Translations under genes and position numbers: made by a program
Assembly (NCBI RefSeq): GCF_011398155.1
Contig: NZ_AP021888.1
Coordinates: 1,905,501-1,969,500, forward strand
Source of the DNA: Thiosulfativibrio zosterae
GTDB lineage: Bacteria > Pseudomonadota > Gammaproteobacteria > Thiomicrospirales > Thiomicrospiraceae
DNA: 64,000 bases
Reading direction: 5' to 3'
Part shown: positions 34,720 to 45,100 of the stretch, one piece after another
Layout: each line of letters begins with the position of its first letter
Position numbering within the stretch: position 1 is the first letter of the stretch
The notes under the pieces: generated by a model
What the model saw: the letters and a program-made list of their open reading frames with translations, nothing else
What the model was told of the DNA's origin: nothing
Databases searched by the model: none

Positions 34720-35214
34720 ATGACAAATAATGACGAATCGCCAAAACTACTGGAGCCAAAAGATGATGCTGATGGAGCGATGCAAAAACTGCTGTTAAAT
34801 TTGTTTTTGTCGCAAAAAATTATACTGCAACAGTCCGAACAAATTGTGCATCGGCATCGTTTTACCACCTTAGAATTTGATGTTTTAGCAACACTCCATA
34901 GAATGCGCCAAAACGAGCAACAGCAGATGAAACCCAGTGATATTGTTAAGAACCTCTGCGTGTCCTCTGGTGGCATTACCAAAGTATTGAAATCCTTAGA
35001 AATTGCACAACTCATTAGCCGTCAAGCAGATGCCAATGACAAACGCATTATTTGGGTCACCTTAACAGCCTTGGGCGAATCTACCTGTCTAGCCATTTTT
35101 GAAGAACTGCACCAACTTCATAACACCAAAATTGCTCCAGTGTTATCTGAAGATGAAATTGCACTTCTCGGCAATGCACTTGAGAAGCTGGCTAGACAGC
35201 TTAATCCTATCTAA
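34720..35214 (+). CDS. MarR family transcriptional regulator
   Basis: Dimeric winged-helix regulator of 164 residues. The fold is visible: dimer helix (about 25-50), helix-turn-helix with MKPSDIVKNLCVSSGGITKVLKSLEIAQLI (about 68-97, read in two parts), wing SRQADANDKRIIWVTLTALG with the usual D-x-R-x-x-x-V-x-L-T signature, and a C-terminal dimer helix. It is divergent from an RND efflux operon across 140 bp containing two operator-like palindromes. It therefore probably represses the pump and itself until it binds a toxic ligand. Confidence 0.93.
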   Translation: MTNNDESPKLLEPKDDADGAMQKLLLNLFLSQKIILQQSEQIVHRHRFTTLEFDVLATLHRMRQNEQQQMKPSDIVKNLCVSSGGITKVLKSLEIAQLISRQADANDKRIIWVTLTALGESTCLAIFEELHQLHNTKIAPVLSEDEIALLGNALEKLARQLNPI

Positions 35215-35228
35215 ATCATTCAAATGGA

Positions 35229-35807
35229 TTATTTTTTAATCCCTTCAATATGCAACTCTAATAGCACAGTTGCCGATGCTGGCCCTAAATCTTTGGTGAT
35301 ATTAAAATCTGCCAATTTCAGTTCGGTAGCCCCCTCAAATCCACTGCGATAACCGCCCCAAGGGTCTTTACCTTCGCCAACTTTATGCGCTTTAATCACC
35401 AGCGGCTTGGTCACACCATTCAAGGTAAACTGTCCTTTGACCGTCATGTTTTCATTAGAGCCACTGATGCTGGTACTTTCAAACATGGCTTCTGGATATT
35501 TTTTAACATTTAGAAAATCCGCACTGCGCAAATGCTTATCACGCTCAGCATGATTCGAGTTCACACTGTTTGTATCAATTTTGACTTGAATTTGGCTTTG
35601 CTTAATATCTTCTGCATCGTAAACATATTGGCCGCTGAATTTTTCAAAGCGCCCCGTTAACCAGCTATACCCCAAATGCTGAATTTTAAAATTAATGGAG
35701 GCATGCATCCCGCCAGTATCTATGTCATAGTTGACCGGTGCTGCTTGAGCCATGGACGCCATCCCCATTCCCAAAACCATTGCCAAGACTCTTGTATTTG
35801 TTTTCAT
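35229..35807 (-). CDS. yceI: YceI family periplasmic lipocalin-like protein
   Basis: Periplasmic beta-barrel protein of the YceI/TT1927B family, which binds isoprenoid-type lipids. The 192 residues match E. coli YceI (191). The signal peptide MKTNTRVLAMVLGMGMASMAQA precedes the mature start APVNYDID. Motifs: HASINFKIQHLGYSWLTGRF, VNSNHAERDKHLRSADFLNV, PEAMFESTSI, FTLNGVTKPLVI and FEGATELKLADFNI. It lies 37 bp after the cytochrome b561 gene, the same yceJ-yceI order as in E. coli, suggesting a quinone- or isoprenoid-linked role. Confidence 0.93.
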   Translation of the reverse strand: MKTNTRVLAMVLGMGMASMAQAAPVNYDIDTGGMHASINFKIQHLGYSWLTGRFEKFSGQYVYDAEDIKQSQIQVKIDTNSVNSNHAERDKHLRSADFLNVKKYPEAMFESTSISGSNENMTVKGQFTLNGVTKPLVIKAHKVGEGKDPWGGYRSGFEGATELKLADFNITKDLGPASATVLLELHIEGIKK

Positions 35808-35844
35808 AATTTTCTCCTAATCATTGATTTATTATTAACTGTCA

Positions 35845-36384
35845 TTAACTCAACATAGGCTTTAAAGTTTGATCCTTATCCCAAAAATGATGCTTTAGTG
35901 CGCCTAAAAGGTGTATTGCAACCAACGCCATTAATCCATAACTCATCCACTGATGAAACGCCCCCGCCCAATCAGCTTGGTTTTCAAAAGCCACGACACT
36001 GGGAATACTCAGCCAATCAAATACCATCAAGTCATGGCCTTCTGCGGTTGAAATTAAATAACCTGATATCCCTAGACTCAAAAATCCCACATAAAAAACC
36101 CTATGAATGGCACGAATCGCCCGTTTTAGCCAAGGCTGTTGAACATTGATGAGCTGAGGTTTTGGATTCGCTAGCACCCAAATCCATCTAAACAGCAAAA
36201 CCAGCATCAATAAAAAACCCATTGACTTATGTAACTCTGGCGCTTGGTGATACCAAGACGAATAATAGTCCAGTGTCACCATCCACAAACCTAAACCAAA
36301 TAAACTGAAAATCCACAGGGCACTCAACCAATGTAACCATCGATTCATCCAACCATAGGACTCTTGAGTATTCAGCATAGCCAT
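35845..36384 (-). CDS. yceJ: Cytochrome b561, YceJ type
   Basis: Inner-membrane di-haem b cytochrome of 179 residues with four membrane helices. Likely haem-ligand His occur in MNRWLHWLSALWIF (helix 1), PELHKSMGFLLMLVLL (helix 2) and FHQWMSYGLMALVAIHLLGALKHHF (helix 4, read in two parts). I prefer the ATG at 36384 (AAGGTG five bp before); a GTG one codon upstream and an ATG two codons downstream are also in frame. It likely passes electrons between quinol and a periplasmic acceptor. It is in an operon with yceI. Confidence 0.9.
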   Translation of the reverse strand: MAMLNTQESYGWMNRWLHWLSALWIFSLFGLGLWMVTLDYYSSWYHQAPELHKSMGFLLMLVLLFRWIWVLANPKPQLINVQQPWLKRAIRAIHRVFYVGFLSLGISGYLISTAEGHDLMVFDWLSIPSVVAFENQADWAGAFHQWMSYGLMALVAIHLLGALKHHFWDKDQTLKPMLS

Positions 36385-36505
36385 CACATCACCTTAAAAA
36401 CCGCTCTAAACGAATTGACTGTTATCTTATCTTTGAACTTATATTAAACAAATAGCCCATTTATCAATTCATTATTGCCATAAAAGCAACAATTAACACC
36501 AGACA

Positions 36506-36532
36506 CAAAAAAACCGGCGTTACGCCGGTTAG
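36506..36532 (-). terminator. Terminator after gloA
   Basis: Read on the minus strand, the stem AACCGGCG / CGCCGGTT with a three-base loop is followed by seven T. It lies 33 bp beyond the gloA stop. Confidence 0.85.
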
Positions 36533-36564
36533 TTTTGAAACCCAATTTAAATCACATACAAACT

Positions 36565-36960
36565 CTATTTTCGAATGTGATTTTCGCCAATAAACTCAAT
36601 CTGATACCCATCCGGGTCTTCGGCAAAGGCGATGATGGTTGTGCCAGCATTCATAGGCCCAGCCTCACGAATGATTTTGCCACCAGCCGCTTTAATGGCC
36701 GCCGCCGTTTCATAGACATCGGGCACTTCAATGGCTATGTGTCCATAGCCTTTACCCAAATCATAGGATTCAACACCCCAGTTATAGGTCAACTCTAGCA
36801 CGGTATTATTTTCTTCATCGCCATAGCCCAAAAAGGCAAGGGTAAACTCGCCTGCGGGATAGTCTTTTTGGCGCAACAGTTTCATACCCAAAACTTGAGT
36901 ATAAAATTCAATCGACTTTTGTAAGTTGCCAACACGCAACATGGTGTGTAGTAATCTCAT
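36565..36960 (-). CDS. gloA: Lactoylglutathione lyase (glyoxalase I)
   Basis: Metal-dependent isomerase converting the methylglyoxal-glutathione hemithioacetal to S-lactoylglutathione. The 131 residues match E. coli GloA (135). Metal ligands: His in [10 protein letters not shown], Glu in [10 protein letters not shown], His in GYGHIAIEV and Glu in GYQIEFIGE. The short single-domain form without inserts fits the Ni/Co-type bacterial enzyme. AGGAAACCCC precedes the ATG. It lies between metY and its own terminator. Confidence 0.94.
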   Translation of the reverse strand: MRLLHTMLRVGNLQKSIEFYTQVLGMKLLRQKDYPAGEFTLAFLGYGDEENNTVLELTYNWGVESYDLGKGYGHIAIEVPDVYETAAAIKAAGGKIIREAGPMNAGTTIIAFAEDPDGYQIEFIGENHIRK

Positions 36961-37001
36961 GGGGTTTCCTTTCTTAAAATTATTGGCTTAATGTTAATAA
37001 T

Positions 37002-38273
37002 TTATACCGCTTCTAAAGCCTGCTCAATATCTGCCAAAATATCATCAATGTGTTCAATGCCAATCGACAAGCGAACTAAATCTTCAGATACTCCGGCTTT
37101 AGCAAGCTCTTCAGGATTGAGCTGACGATGCGTAGTGGTGGCAGGATGACACGCCAAAGACTTCGCATCACCAATATTGACCAAACGCAAAATCATTTTA
37201 AGCGCATCAATAAATTGCCCACCGGCTTCGCGCCCACCTTTCACACCAAAACTGATAATCCCAGAGGCTTTACCACCAGTGATACGCTGACACAGATCAT
37301 AATAATGATTACTTGGCAAAGCCGCATAATTAACCCAAGTGACCTTAGGATGTTTGAGTAAATAGTCTGCAACCTTTAACGTATTTTCACAGTGGCGCTC
37401 CATTCTGATACCCAGCGTTTCTAGCCCCATCATAATTAAGAAGGCGCTCTGAGCCGACAAGGCACCACCGGTATTTCGCAAAGGAATCACTCTGCAGCGT
37501 GCAATATAGGCCGCCGCACCAAAAGATTCGGTAAACACCACACCGTGATAAGACGGATCAGGCTCATTAAGCATCGGAAAGCGTAAGGCATTGGCTTTCC
37601 AATCAAACTGACCAGAATCCACCACCACACCGCCGATGGTTGTGCCATGCCCACCCATATATTTGGTTAAGGAGTGGATAACGATATCCGCACCCAATTC
37701 AATCGGTTTACACAAATAAGGCGTAGCCACCGTGTTATCAACCATTAAAGGAATGCCATGACGATGCGCAATTTCAGCTAGGCGTTTAATGTCCACAATA
37801 TTACCCGCTGGGTTACCAATTGATTCGCAATAAATCGCTTTGGTTTTGGCATCAATCGCCGCTTCAAAGCCATCAAAGTCATCCGCTTTAATCATGCGTA
37901 CTTCAAGCCCTTGGCGCGGGAAGGTATGGGCAAATAAATTATAGGTGCCGCCATACAACTGACTGGTGCTCAAAATATTATCACCTGCTTGAGCGATGGT
38001 TTGAATGGCGTAGGTAATCGCCGTCATACCAGAAGCCACAGCTAAAGCGGCAATACCACCTTCCATTTCGGCAACGCGTGCTTCAAGCACCGCATTGGTG
38101 GGGTTCATCATGCGGCTATAAATATTGCCCGCTACTTTCAAATCAAATAAATCTGCGCCATGCTGAGTATTGTCAAATGTATAAGAAGTGGTTTGATAAA
38201 TTGGAACAGCCGCAGCTTTAGTGGTTGCTTCGGAGGTATAGCCAGAGTGTAATGCAATCGATTCTAATTTCAT
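37002..38273 (-). CDS. metY: O-acetylhomoserine sulfhydrylase (MetY type)
   Basis: PLP enzyme of the Cys/Met metabolism family forming homocysteine from O-acetylhomoserine and sulfide. The ATG at 38273 (GAGGAACTC before it) gives 423 residues starting MKLESIALHSGY. The PLP Lys is in DIVIHSLTKYMGGHGTTIGG (about residue 210). Other landmarks are AVASGMTAITYAI, DNTVATPYLCKPIELGAD and the ending HPATTTHRQLNPEELAKAGV with LVRLSIGIEHIDDILADI. The length and the insert near SYHGVVFTESFG fit MetY rather than the shorter MetB or MetC. It suggests direct sulfhydrylation of homoserine esters. Confidence 0.93.
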   Translation of the reverse strand: MKLESIALHSGYTSEATTKAAAVPIYQTTSYTFDNTQHGADLFDLKVAGNIYSRMMNPTNAVLEARVAEMEGGIAALAVASGMTAITYAIQTIAQAGDNILSTSQLYGGTYNLFAHTFPRQGLEVRMIKADDFDGFEAAIDAKTKAIYCESIGNPAGNIVDIKRLAEIAHRHGIPLMVDNTVATPYLCKPIELGADIVIHSLTKYMGGHGTTIGGVVVDSGQFDWKANALRFPMLNEPDPSYHGVVFTESFGAAAYIARCRVIPLRNTGGALSAQSAFLIMMGLETLGIRMERHCENTLKVADYLLKHPKVTWVNYAALPSNHYYDLCQRITGGKASGIISFGVKGGREAGGQFIDALKMILRLVNIGDAKSLACHPATTTHRQLNPEELAKAGVSEDLVRLSIGIEHIDDILADIEQALEAV

Positions 38274-38380
38274 GAGTTCCTCGTTGATCTTTTTATTGTT
38301 TGAAATCGAACCCACATACTAGGCAGAATTGATAAACCTGTCAATCGGTTAGACGGGTAAAAACATCGATTTTCAAGCCT

Positions 38381-38406
38381 AAATTTAACCAGGCCTGGTT
38401 AAATTT
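38381..38406. repeat. Dispersed ACCAGGCCTGGT palindrome, copy 5 (longest)
   Basis: A perfect 26-bp palindrome: core at 38388-38399 flanked by AAATTTA and TAAATTT. It lies between the TDT transporter gene and metY, next to a hairpin at 38412-38439. Confidence 0.88.
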
Positions 38407-38411
38407 GGGAA

Positions 38412-38445
38412 CTTTTAGGGCTAAGAAAAGCCCTAAAAGGGCTTT
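38412..38445 (-). terminator. Overlapping hairpins, probable terminator of the TDT transporter gene
   Basis: CTTTTAGGGCT pairs with AGCCCTAAAAG (38412-38439). The same right arm can pair instead with AAGGGCTTT (38428-38445). It lies just beyond the transporter stop on the minus strand. The T tract on that strand is modest. Confidence 0.55.
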
Positions 38446-38462
38446 GAAAATAGGCCAACCAC

Positions 38463-39434
38463 TCAGTGGTCATTGGTGCAAATTTTGCCCGCTTTAAAAG
38501 CCTTGAAGGTTTTAAACCCAAACCACAACACCATCACACTCAACACACTGAGCACGACCATACCTATCCCTTGATAAAAACTTTCGCCCGATTTTTGCGC
38601 CATTAAAAACGACGCAATCGACATAGCCGCCAAAGGAAAGGTGTAAGCCCACCAAGACAAAGCAAAGTTGAGCTTGCAGAACTTGCCAAACGACACCGCC
38701 ATCAACAGGGTTAAAAACAGTGCAAACATATACAGCACCTTGGCAAACTGATTGACCTCACCGCCATTCAACGCCACATAAGAAATAAAGCCCACCGCCG
38801 GTGGTGCAATAAAAATAAACAAGGTGGGCACTAAGCGTTCTGCCAAGGGCGCATGGAAAATAATGCGGTTGAGCAAAATCGCTTTCAACGCGACCCAAAA
38901 AATGAGTCCTATCGAAAAGAAAAACCAACTGATATCCAGCGGCGCATGATGCACGCCGGCTATGGGAACCACGATATTACCCACTATTGGAATAAACCAA
39001 GCCGGATTAGAATGTTCGGGCACAAAAAAGTCATGATGCACCCAGTTGTAGAGTACCCACAAGGTCAAAGAAAGTTGAATCACAGCGCCCACTATCCATA
39101 AAATTCGCGACACCCCAACTTGCTCTAAACCATAAAACGCAATACTCAAGAGCAGTAAACTGATGCTGATGGCTGGCACAAAATTCATCTTAACCGGATG
39201 CTTCAACTCAACCGCCACTTCCTTAGGGAAGCGCACGATTTTGGCGGCATACGCCAGTGCTAAAATGGCAAATAGCAGCGTGGCAAAATACACCAAGCCC
39301 TGCCCCATCACACTGCCGAATCCCCAAAAAGACTCGGTCTTTTTAAAGGCAATGGCAGTGCCAGTGATTCCCATAATCATGCCAAAAAAGCTGGCGGGAA
39401 AATACGCCAAACGCCCCAAAGATGGTTCACTCAT
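38463..39434 (-). CDS. TDT/SLAC1 family anion transporter (TehA-like)
   Basis: Inner-membrane protein of 323 residues with about ten hydrophobic segments (LGRLAYFPASFFGMIMGITG at the start, then regular helices to residue about 310). The pattern fits the tellurite-resistance/dicarboxylate transporter family, which includes TehA and the plant SLAC1 anion channel. I chose the ATG at 39434 (GAGGA eight bp before) instead of an in-frame codon eight residues upstream. The pore-occluding Phe of TehA cannot be placed without alignment. Substrate is unknown; candidates are chloride, nitrate, sulfite and dicarboxylates. Confidence 0.85.
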   Translation of the reverse strand: MSEPSLGRLAYFPASFFGMIMGITGTAIAFKKTESFWGFGSVMGQGLVYFATLLFAILALAYAAKIVRFPKEVAVELKHPVKMNFVPAISISLLLLSIAFYGLEQVGVSRILWIVGAVIQLSLTLWVLYNWVHHDFFVPEHSNPAWFIPIVGNIVVPIAGVHHAPLDISWFFFSIGLIFWVALKAILLNRIIFHAPLAERLVPTLFIFIAPPAVGFISYVALNGGEVNQFAKVLYMFALFLTLLMAVSFGKFCKLNFALSWWAYTFPLAAMSIASFLMAQKSGESFYQGIGMVVLSVLSVMVLWFGFKTFKAFKAGKICTNDH

Positions 39435-39513
39435 ATTGAAATTCCTCGTTGAACTCAAAAAATAAAAGACTATACACTTATCAAAAAAATGGACTATGAA
39501 TTAAATATGATAT

Positions 39514-40677
39514 TTAAAGTGCCTGTTTGCGACACAACTGCGCATAAGTCAACATAATGGCCAGCACCACCAACCCTGCACTCAATCCAAAAGCCCAGCT
39601 TGCACCACCAAAAGTCCAAGCATAACCGGCACACAACATCCCCAAAGCGCCACCCAAACCGTGACTGCTCGACGCAAAAATGGCTTGACCTTTACCTTGA
39701 TTCGCACCGCTAAAATGTTCGTCGATCAAATAAATGGCCGCTGCATGAAACAACCCAAAACTGGCGGCGTGTAACAGTTGCGCAAACAGCAACACACTGA
39801 GAGAATCTGGAAACAGCGGAATCAAAACCCAGCGCAATAATGTTAGCCACAGGCTGATTAAAATTAATTTAGTGGCGGCAAATTTTTGCAGCAACGGCGC
39901 CATCCAATAAAAAATCGCAATTTCTGCAATCACGCCTAACGCCCATAACCAAGCAATCAGTGTTTTAGAATAACCGGTGTCGTTCAAAAAAATGCTGTAA
40001 AAACTGTAATAGGTGCCATGTGAAAACTGCATTAAAAAACTCACGCCCAGCAAACTCAACACCCAAGGCTGGCGCACAATATTCATAAATGGCAAGGCTT
40101 CTACGCTCACTTGCGTGGTTTGGCGGTCTTTAACCCAAAGCGTGGTGAGCCAAACGCCTAGCAGCAATAACAAAATACTCCATGGCAAAACGGCAACCGA
40201 GTTGTGTTCAATCAAACTGCCTAATACCACCACTGCCACAATAAAACCCACTGAACCCCATAAGCGCACTTGCCCATAGCGATGTTTATTGGCTTTGCCT
40301 AACAAGGTAAACGCATAGGATTCATATTGTGGCAAGGCAGCGTGCCAGAAAAAACTGAAGATAAAAACCGTGATTAAAAGCGCATAAAACTGCTCAAAAA
40401 TAACCAGGCCTGCCCCTGCCAGCAGGGCAAAAAAAGTGGCCAAACGCACCCATTTAATCGGGGCTGCTTGTTTATCCGATAACCAACCCAGCAAATTAGG
40501 GGCAATCACCTTAGTGCCAATCAGCACGGCTAATAATTGACCGATTTGTACGGGGCTAAAACTTAAGGATTGAAAGTAAAGACTTAAATAAGGCAGCACT
40601 ACGCCTAGAACAGCGAAGTAAAAAAAGTAAAAACTGGAAAGTTTGGGGTAAACTGCTTGGTAAGCAAGCTGAGGCAT
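39514..40677 (-). CDS. MFS transporter, HcaT/MFS_1-like family
   Basis: Twelve-helix major facilitator of 387 residues. The opening YPKLSSFYFFYFAVLGVVLPYLSLYF and the loop after helix 2 (NLLGWLSDKQAAPIKWVRLA) are typical of the MFS_1-like group that includes E. coli HcaT. The central loop is short, as usual for that group. HYRYGQVRLWGSVGF-type helix 5 is present as HRYGQVRLWGSVGFIVAVVV. Substrate is unknown; HcaT assignment to phenylpropionate rests on homology only. A degenerate copy of the dispersed palindrome lies inside at 40403. Confidence 0.85.
   Translation of the reverse strand: MPQLAYQAVYPKLSSFYFFYFAVLGVVLPYLSLYFQSLSFSPVQIGQLLAVLIGTKVIAPNLLGWLSDKQAAPIKWVRLATFFALLAGAGLVIFEQFYALLITVFIFSFFWHAALPQYESYAFTLLGKANKHRYGQVRLWGSVGFIVAVVVLGSLIEHNSVAVLPWSILLLLLGVWLTTLWVKDRQTTQVSVEALPFMNIVRQPWVLSLLGVSFLMQFSHGTYYSFYSIFLNDTGYSKTLIAWLWALGVIAEIAIFYWMAPLLQKFAATKLILISLWLTLLRWVLIPLFPDSLSVLLFAQLLHAASFGLFHAAAIYLIDEHFSGANQGKGQAIFASSSHGLGGALGMLCAGYAWTFGGASWAFGLSAGLVVLAIMLTYAQLCRKQAL
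40403..40414. repeat. Degenerate copy of the dispersed palindrome
   Basis: ACCAGGCCTGCC matches 10 of 12 core positions, inside the MFS transporter gene. The left flank AAATA is AT-rich like the others. Confidence 0.45.
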
Positions 40678-40734
40678 AATAAGCTCTAAAGTTGGGGGAA
40701 AGCGATATAAAGCGGTACTTGAATTATGTTCAAA

Positions 40735-40992
40735 TCAAGCGTAAGTATCGACATTGTTACCTAAGTTGCCGACAGGTTGAGGTTTGCGCCCCACATCACT
40801 GCCGTAATTAGAATCCGCCTTAACCTGCTCTTTTTGCGCCTGTTGTTGCGCAATATTGCTCTTGGCGATGTTGTTTTGGGCAATCTCCACATTCGGATTA
40901 GGATTGTTGAGTTTACCGTCATTTAAATTAGGACCAATACGACCATACAACATGGTGGCTGCCGCATCTGGATTAATTGGAAAAGCACTCAT
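40735..40992 (-). CDS. Asn/Gln-rich hypothetical protein, 85 residues
   Basis: I do not recognise this family. The protein has no signal peptide or membrane helix. The centre is Asn/Gln/Ala-rich with a heptad look (VEIAQNNIAKSNIAQQQAQKEQV). The ends are Pro/Gly-rich and look disordered. A very strong ribosome site (TAGGAGGT, 5-6 bp before the ATG) and its position 27 bp after the aroC stop support expression, probably from the aroC transcript. Confidence 0.65.
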   Translation of the reverse strand: MSAFPINPDAAATMLYGRIGPNLNDGKLNNPNPNVEIAQNNIAKSNIAQQQAQKEQVKADSNYGSDVGRKPQPVGNLGNNVDTYA

Positions 40993-41019
40993 AGCTTACC
41001 TCCTAAATCGCCTCAAAAA

Positions 41020-42114
41020 TTAGCGTTTTGCCAAGTCCATTAAGGGTGGCACAACATCGCCATTTTGAGCGCGGTTACGCATAAAATGGTCAAGCAATAC
41101 TATCGCCACTTGCGCTTCAGCAATCGGCGTTGCACGAATCCCCACACAAGGATCGTGACGACCTTTGGTGACCATTTCAATATCTTCACCCGAAGTATTA
41201 ATCGACTTGCCTGGCGTCATAATGCTGGAGGTTGGCTTGAGCGCAATATGCGCTACTATGTCTTGACCCGATGAGATACCACCCAAAATACCCCCCGAAT
41301 GATTGGCTAAAAAACCTTGTGAACTCATTTGGTCACGGTGTTCTGTGCCACGCTGTCCCGCCACGGCAAATCCATCACCAATCTCCACACCTTTTACCGC
41401 ATTAATGCTCATTAAAGCGTGCGCTAAATCGGCATCCAAACGGTCAAACACTGGCTCGCCTAATCCCACCGGCACATTTTTAGCAACGATGGTAATTTTG
41501 GCACCTACCGAATCTTTTTGCTTGAGCAATTCATCCATGTAAACGCGAATTTCAGCTTGCTTTTCAACGCTCGGGCAAAAATATTCATTGTCATTGTCAA
41601 ACGGCCAGGTCACATTTTCAACCTTAATCGGGCCGAGTTGCGACAAAAATCCTTTTATTTCAACGCCTAAACGCTCTTTGAGATATTTTTTGGCAATGGC
41701 GCCCGCCGCCACACGCATCGCAGTTTCGCGGGCTGATGAGCGACCGCCACCACGATAATCTCTAAAACCATACTTTTGCGTGTAGGTGTAATCGGCGTGC
41801 GAAGGACGAAAGGTTTCGGCGACTTTAGAATAGTCTTGCGAGCGTTGGTCTTTGTTATGAATAATTAAGCCAATCGGTGTACCAGTGGTTTTACCCTCAA
41901 ATACCCCTGATAAAATTTGCACCTCATCATCTTCGCGGCGTGCAGTGGCGTGTTTTGAGGTGCCAGGCTTACGGCGATCGAGTTCAATTTGAATATCTGC
42001 CTCACACAATGCAAGCCCTGGCGGACAACCATCAATAATCGCACCCAAGGCAATGCCATGGCTTTCGCCAAAGGTGGTGACTTTAAAATTTTGACCTAGG
42101 GTATTTCCTGACAT
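41020..42114 (-). CDS. aroC: Chorismate synthase
   Basis: Last shikimate-pathway enzyme, converting 5-enolpyruvylshikimate 3-phosphate to chorismate with reduced FMN. The 364 residues match E. coli AroC (361). Signature blocks: [20 protein letters not shown] (His 17-type catalytic base), [30 protein letters not shown] (read in parts), [15 protein letters not shown] and [16 protein letters not shown]. The ending PLMDLAKR is typical. It shares a likely transcript with the downstream 85-residue gene. Confidence 0.97.
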   Translation of the reverse strand: MSGNTLGQNFKVTTFGESHGIALGAIIDGCPPGLALCEADIQIELDRRKPGTSKHATARREDDEVQILSGVFEGKTTGTPIGLIIHNKDQRSQDYSKVAETFRPSHADYTYTQKYGFRDYRGGGRSSARETAMRVAAGAIAKKYLKERLGVEIKGFLSQLGPIKVENVTWPFDNDNEYFCPSVEKQAEIRVYMDELLKQKDSVGAKITIVAKNVPVGLGEPVFDRLDADLAHALMSINAVKGVEIGDGFAVAGQRGTEHRDQMSSQGFLANHSGGILGGISSGQDIVAHIALKPTSSIMTPGKSINTSGEDIEMVTKGRHDPCVGIRATPIAEAQVAIVLLDHFMRNRAQNGDVVPPLMDLAKR

Positions 42115-42171
42115 TGGGCTCTTCTCTTCAAATTTAATGGCGCTTATTATAGCGAAATTACAACAATAATG

Positions 42172-45100
42172 TCATATCGACAAACTCACACCGGGTTGTG
42201 GCTCATCTTTTAGGGAGGGATGACACAGCGTTAAACGATTTGATTCAACACCTTTACTAACCAATTGCTCTTTGACCAGTCCTTGTCGGGCTTGGGCGAG
42301 TTTGAATAATCGGTCTGGCAACTCGGCGGCAGACACTTGTTTTTGGGTCAAATAATCTTGGTCAGCCGCGGTGTAATAACCACACACCTTTAAGTTCACC
42401 GCGGGTTGTTTTTTCAATAAATCGGCCACTTTATTTAAATAATCATCCATGTCTGGTTTTAAGGTTGCCTGCCCAACTACTGCTTTGACATTTTCTAAAT
42501 AAATGGCTGTCGCCTTGTCATACGCATATTTGGTTGCTAAGGCAATTGCGCCATAAGGCTGTAGCGTCATGAGTAACATGGCCTTTGACCCAGATGTCAG
42601 CGCATTTTGCAGCGCAACCCGAATCACTTGAGCCGGATGAAAACTGGGATCATTTAAATCTCCGCTGATCGGTACATCGAGCACAATATTATTATTTTTA
42701 TCTCTGAGCAAATCGATGGCTAAAGCCGTCGCAACCCCAGAAGCCTCTGCCCCCACTTTAGGAGAGTCTGGCATCTCACTGCTATTGGATTCATCTAAAA
42801 TTGAATTTTTCACTTCCGAGGTCTGCTTGGTTTGCGCTGGCTCTTTTTCTAAGGCAAATCCAATCAATTTAAGGTGATTTTTAGCCTCTAATTTGGAATC
42901 CACAATCTTGGTGGTGTTTTGTAGATTTAAGCCGCCACTTTCGATTCGGTAACCCAAGTCACGCTTAATCAAAGGCGATAAGTGATATAAATCCAAATCA
43001 GAAATATCTGCTTTGAGTTGAGCATTCACTTTTTCACCAAAAGGTTCAACAACACCCTTCAAAGAAAGCTGCGCATAATCGTCCACTTGGACTTGAATAT
43101 CCAAAGGCGTTGAATGCTTTGGCAAAGCAGATTTTATCGCCCCTATCTCAAACTGCTTAACACGCACCAGACTTTCAATCGCAGGCACCGTGGCTTGGGT
43201 GGTTATCTTGAGTTGGCTATCTGGCGAAATGGTCAAGCTGGCAATGTCAATCACAGGTTGTTTCTTGGCCTTTTCTTCAATGGGTTTATCCCCCAATTTC
43301 TCTTGGGACTTATCTTGCGACTTATCTTGCGTCGACTCTTCATGGTGTTGCGTTCTGCCCAACGCCGCCAGGGTTTGGTCGAGTTGTGGCAATTGTTTTT
43401 CTGGATTAATCAATAACGCTGACGCCAGCCGTTCTAAATGAACTTTACCAATCTGCAATGATTGATCATCTTCCAAATTTAAAGTATCGATTTGCAGGCT
43501 ATCCCACTGCACCAAAGGCAAGGTGGCGTTTTCGGGTTGGCCAAACTTAAAGCCTTGTAAATCAAAGTGGCTTAAGGCCAGAGTTTGTGGTGTGGTAAAG
43601 CCGATATCTGAGCTTAAACCTTGCCAATCCACAATAGTGGTTTTTTGCTTGGGGTTATCCAGTTTTAAAAGGCCTAATTTTAAATTGCCTAAAACCGCTA
43701 ACTGCAAACTGTTGTGTTTATCAGCGGTTTCATCGGATGCCTTTAACGGCAAGCTAACTTGCACCTTGCCTTGCCACTGGTTGTCTTTGACAGCCGCATG
43801 AAGCTCTTGTTGAGTGGCTGAAAAATCTGTTAAAGATTGCGTTGTTTGCATATCCAAGCTGAGTTGTTGATCGAGCATTTTGCCTTGCCCATCCACACTC
43901 ACATTGAATGAGTTGAGTGCCGCCGTTAAATCCTGCGCTTTAGCGTGTAACTTACCTTCTTTAAGCGCCAAAGCCTGTTGATAAGCAAAATTAAACCTGG
44001 GAAATTCTTGAGCCGTTTTAGGCAAGCTGCCTTCAAAACTGGCTTGCCCTTTTAAGGCGATTTGATTGACTTTTGTGCTGTTTTGCTTTGACTCTGGCGA
44101 AGTTAAATTGGCCATCAAATCTGACAGCGTTAAATCGCCTTGATAAGTGCCTTGCAGATTTCCTGCCTTTTGCGACACACTGACTTTATGGGGAAAATGC
44201 AAGGTTTGAAAGCTGAGCTGTTGATTGGGTTGTTTAAAGTCAAAACCGTGTGAATCGGCTAAGCCCTCTAAACGGATTGCCAAATCGCCTGTTGGATGCC
44301 AGTCTACATTGAGGTTACCCACCCAATCAAATTGGGTTTGCGAAATTGCCCGCTCACCTAATGACCACTGCAAATCTTTGAGCGATAAACCCAAGTTATT
44401 TTTAAGGGATATTTGGCTATGATGTTGCGTCAACTCCAGCGCAATTTTAGTGGTTAACAATCCTTGTAAATTGCCGACCTCAGCTGGATAAAAGGCTTGT
44501 TGGCGCGCGAAATTAAACTGATTAAGCAGCACATTACCTTTGAGCGTTTTGATCTCTGAGAAAGGCTGCACCCAAAAATCACCCGCTAATTGACCGCCTA
44601 TCGCATCTGGACCTATGACTATTTTAAAGGTCAGTTGTGCCAAGTCTTGCGGTTGCCAGCTTTGTAAATGGTTTAAGGTGATTTCATCGATTAGAACTTG
44701 TCTTTTCCCCTGAGGGAGTTCCACAATCAACTGAACATTGCTTAACCTCAAGGTATCAACGCCCATAGTTATTCCCAACGCCACAAGAGGATTAGGCTGG
44801 TCTGTTTCTGTGGAAGGCTTTTTGTCGGTGTCATTTAAAGGAATTGTAAATCCTGCCACCTCCAGACTCTGACCAGGCGTGAAACGCAGAATGATTTGGG
44901 TATTATCAAGGGCAACCTTTTGCAAAGACAGGCGTCTTTGCAATAATCCTAACCAATTCAAATCGACTTCTAGGTGCTGTAACTTTAAGGGCTCGGCTTG
45001 TGACGTTTTTAAGGTTAAACCATCCAAAGTCAGGCGTCCGCTGAACACATTAAAGCCCAGAGATTGCAGCTCTACGGTCTGAAAACCCTGTTTTTGTAAT

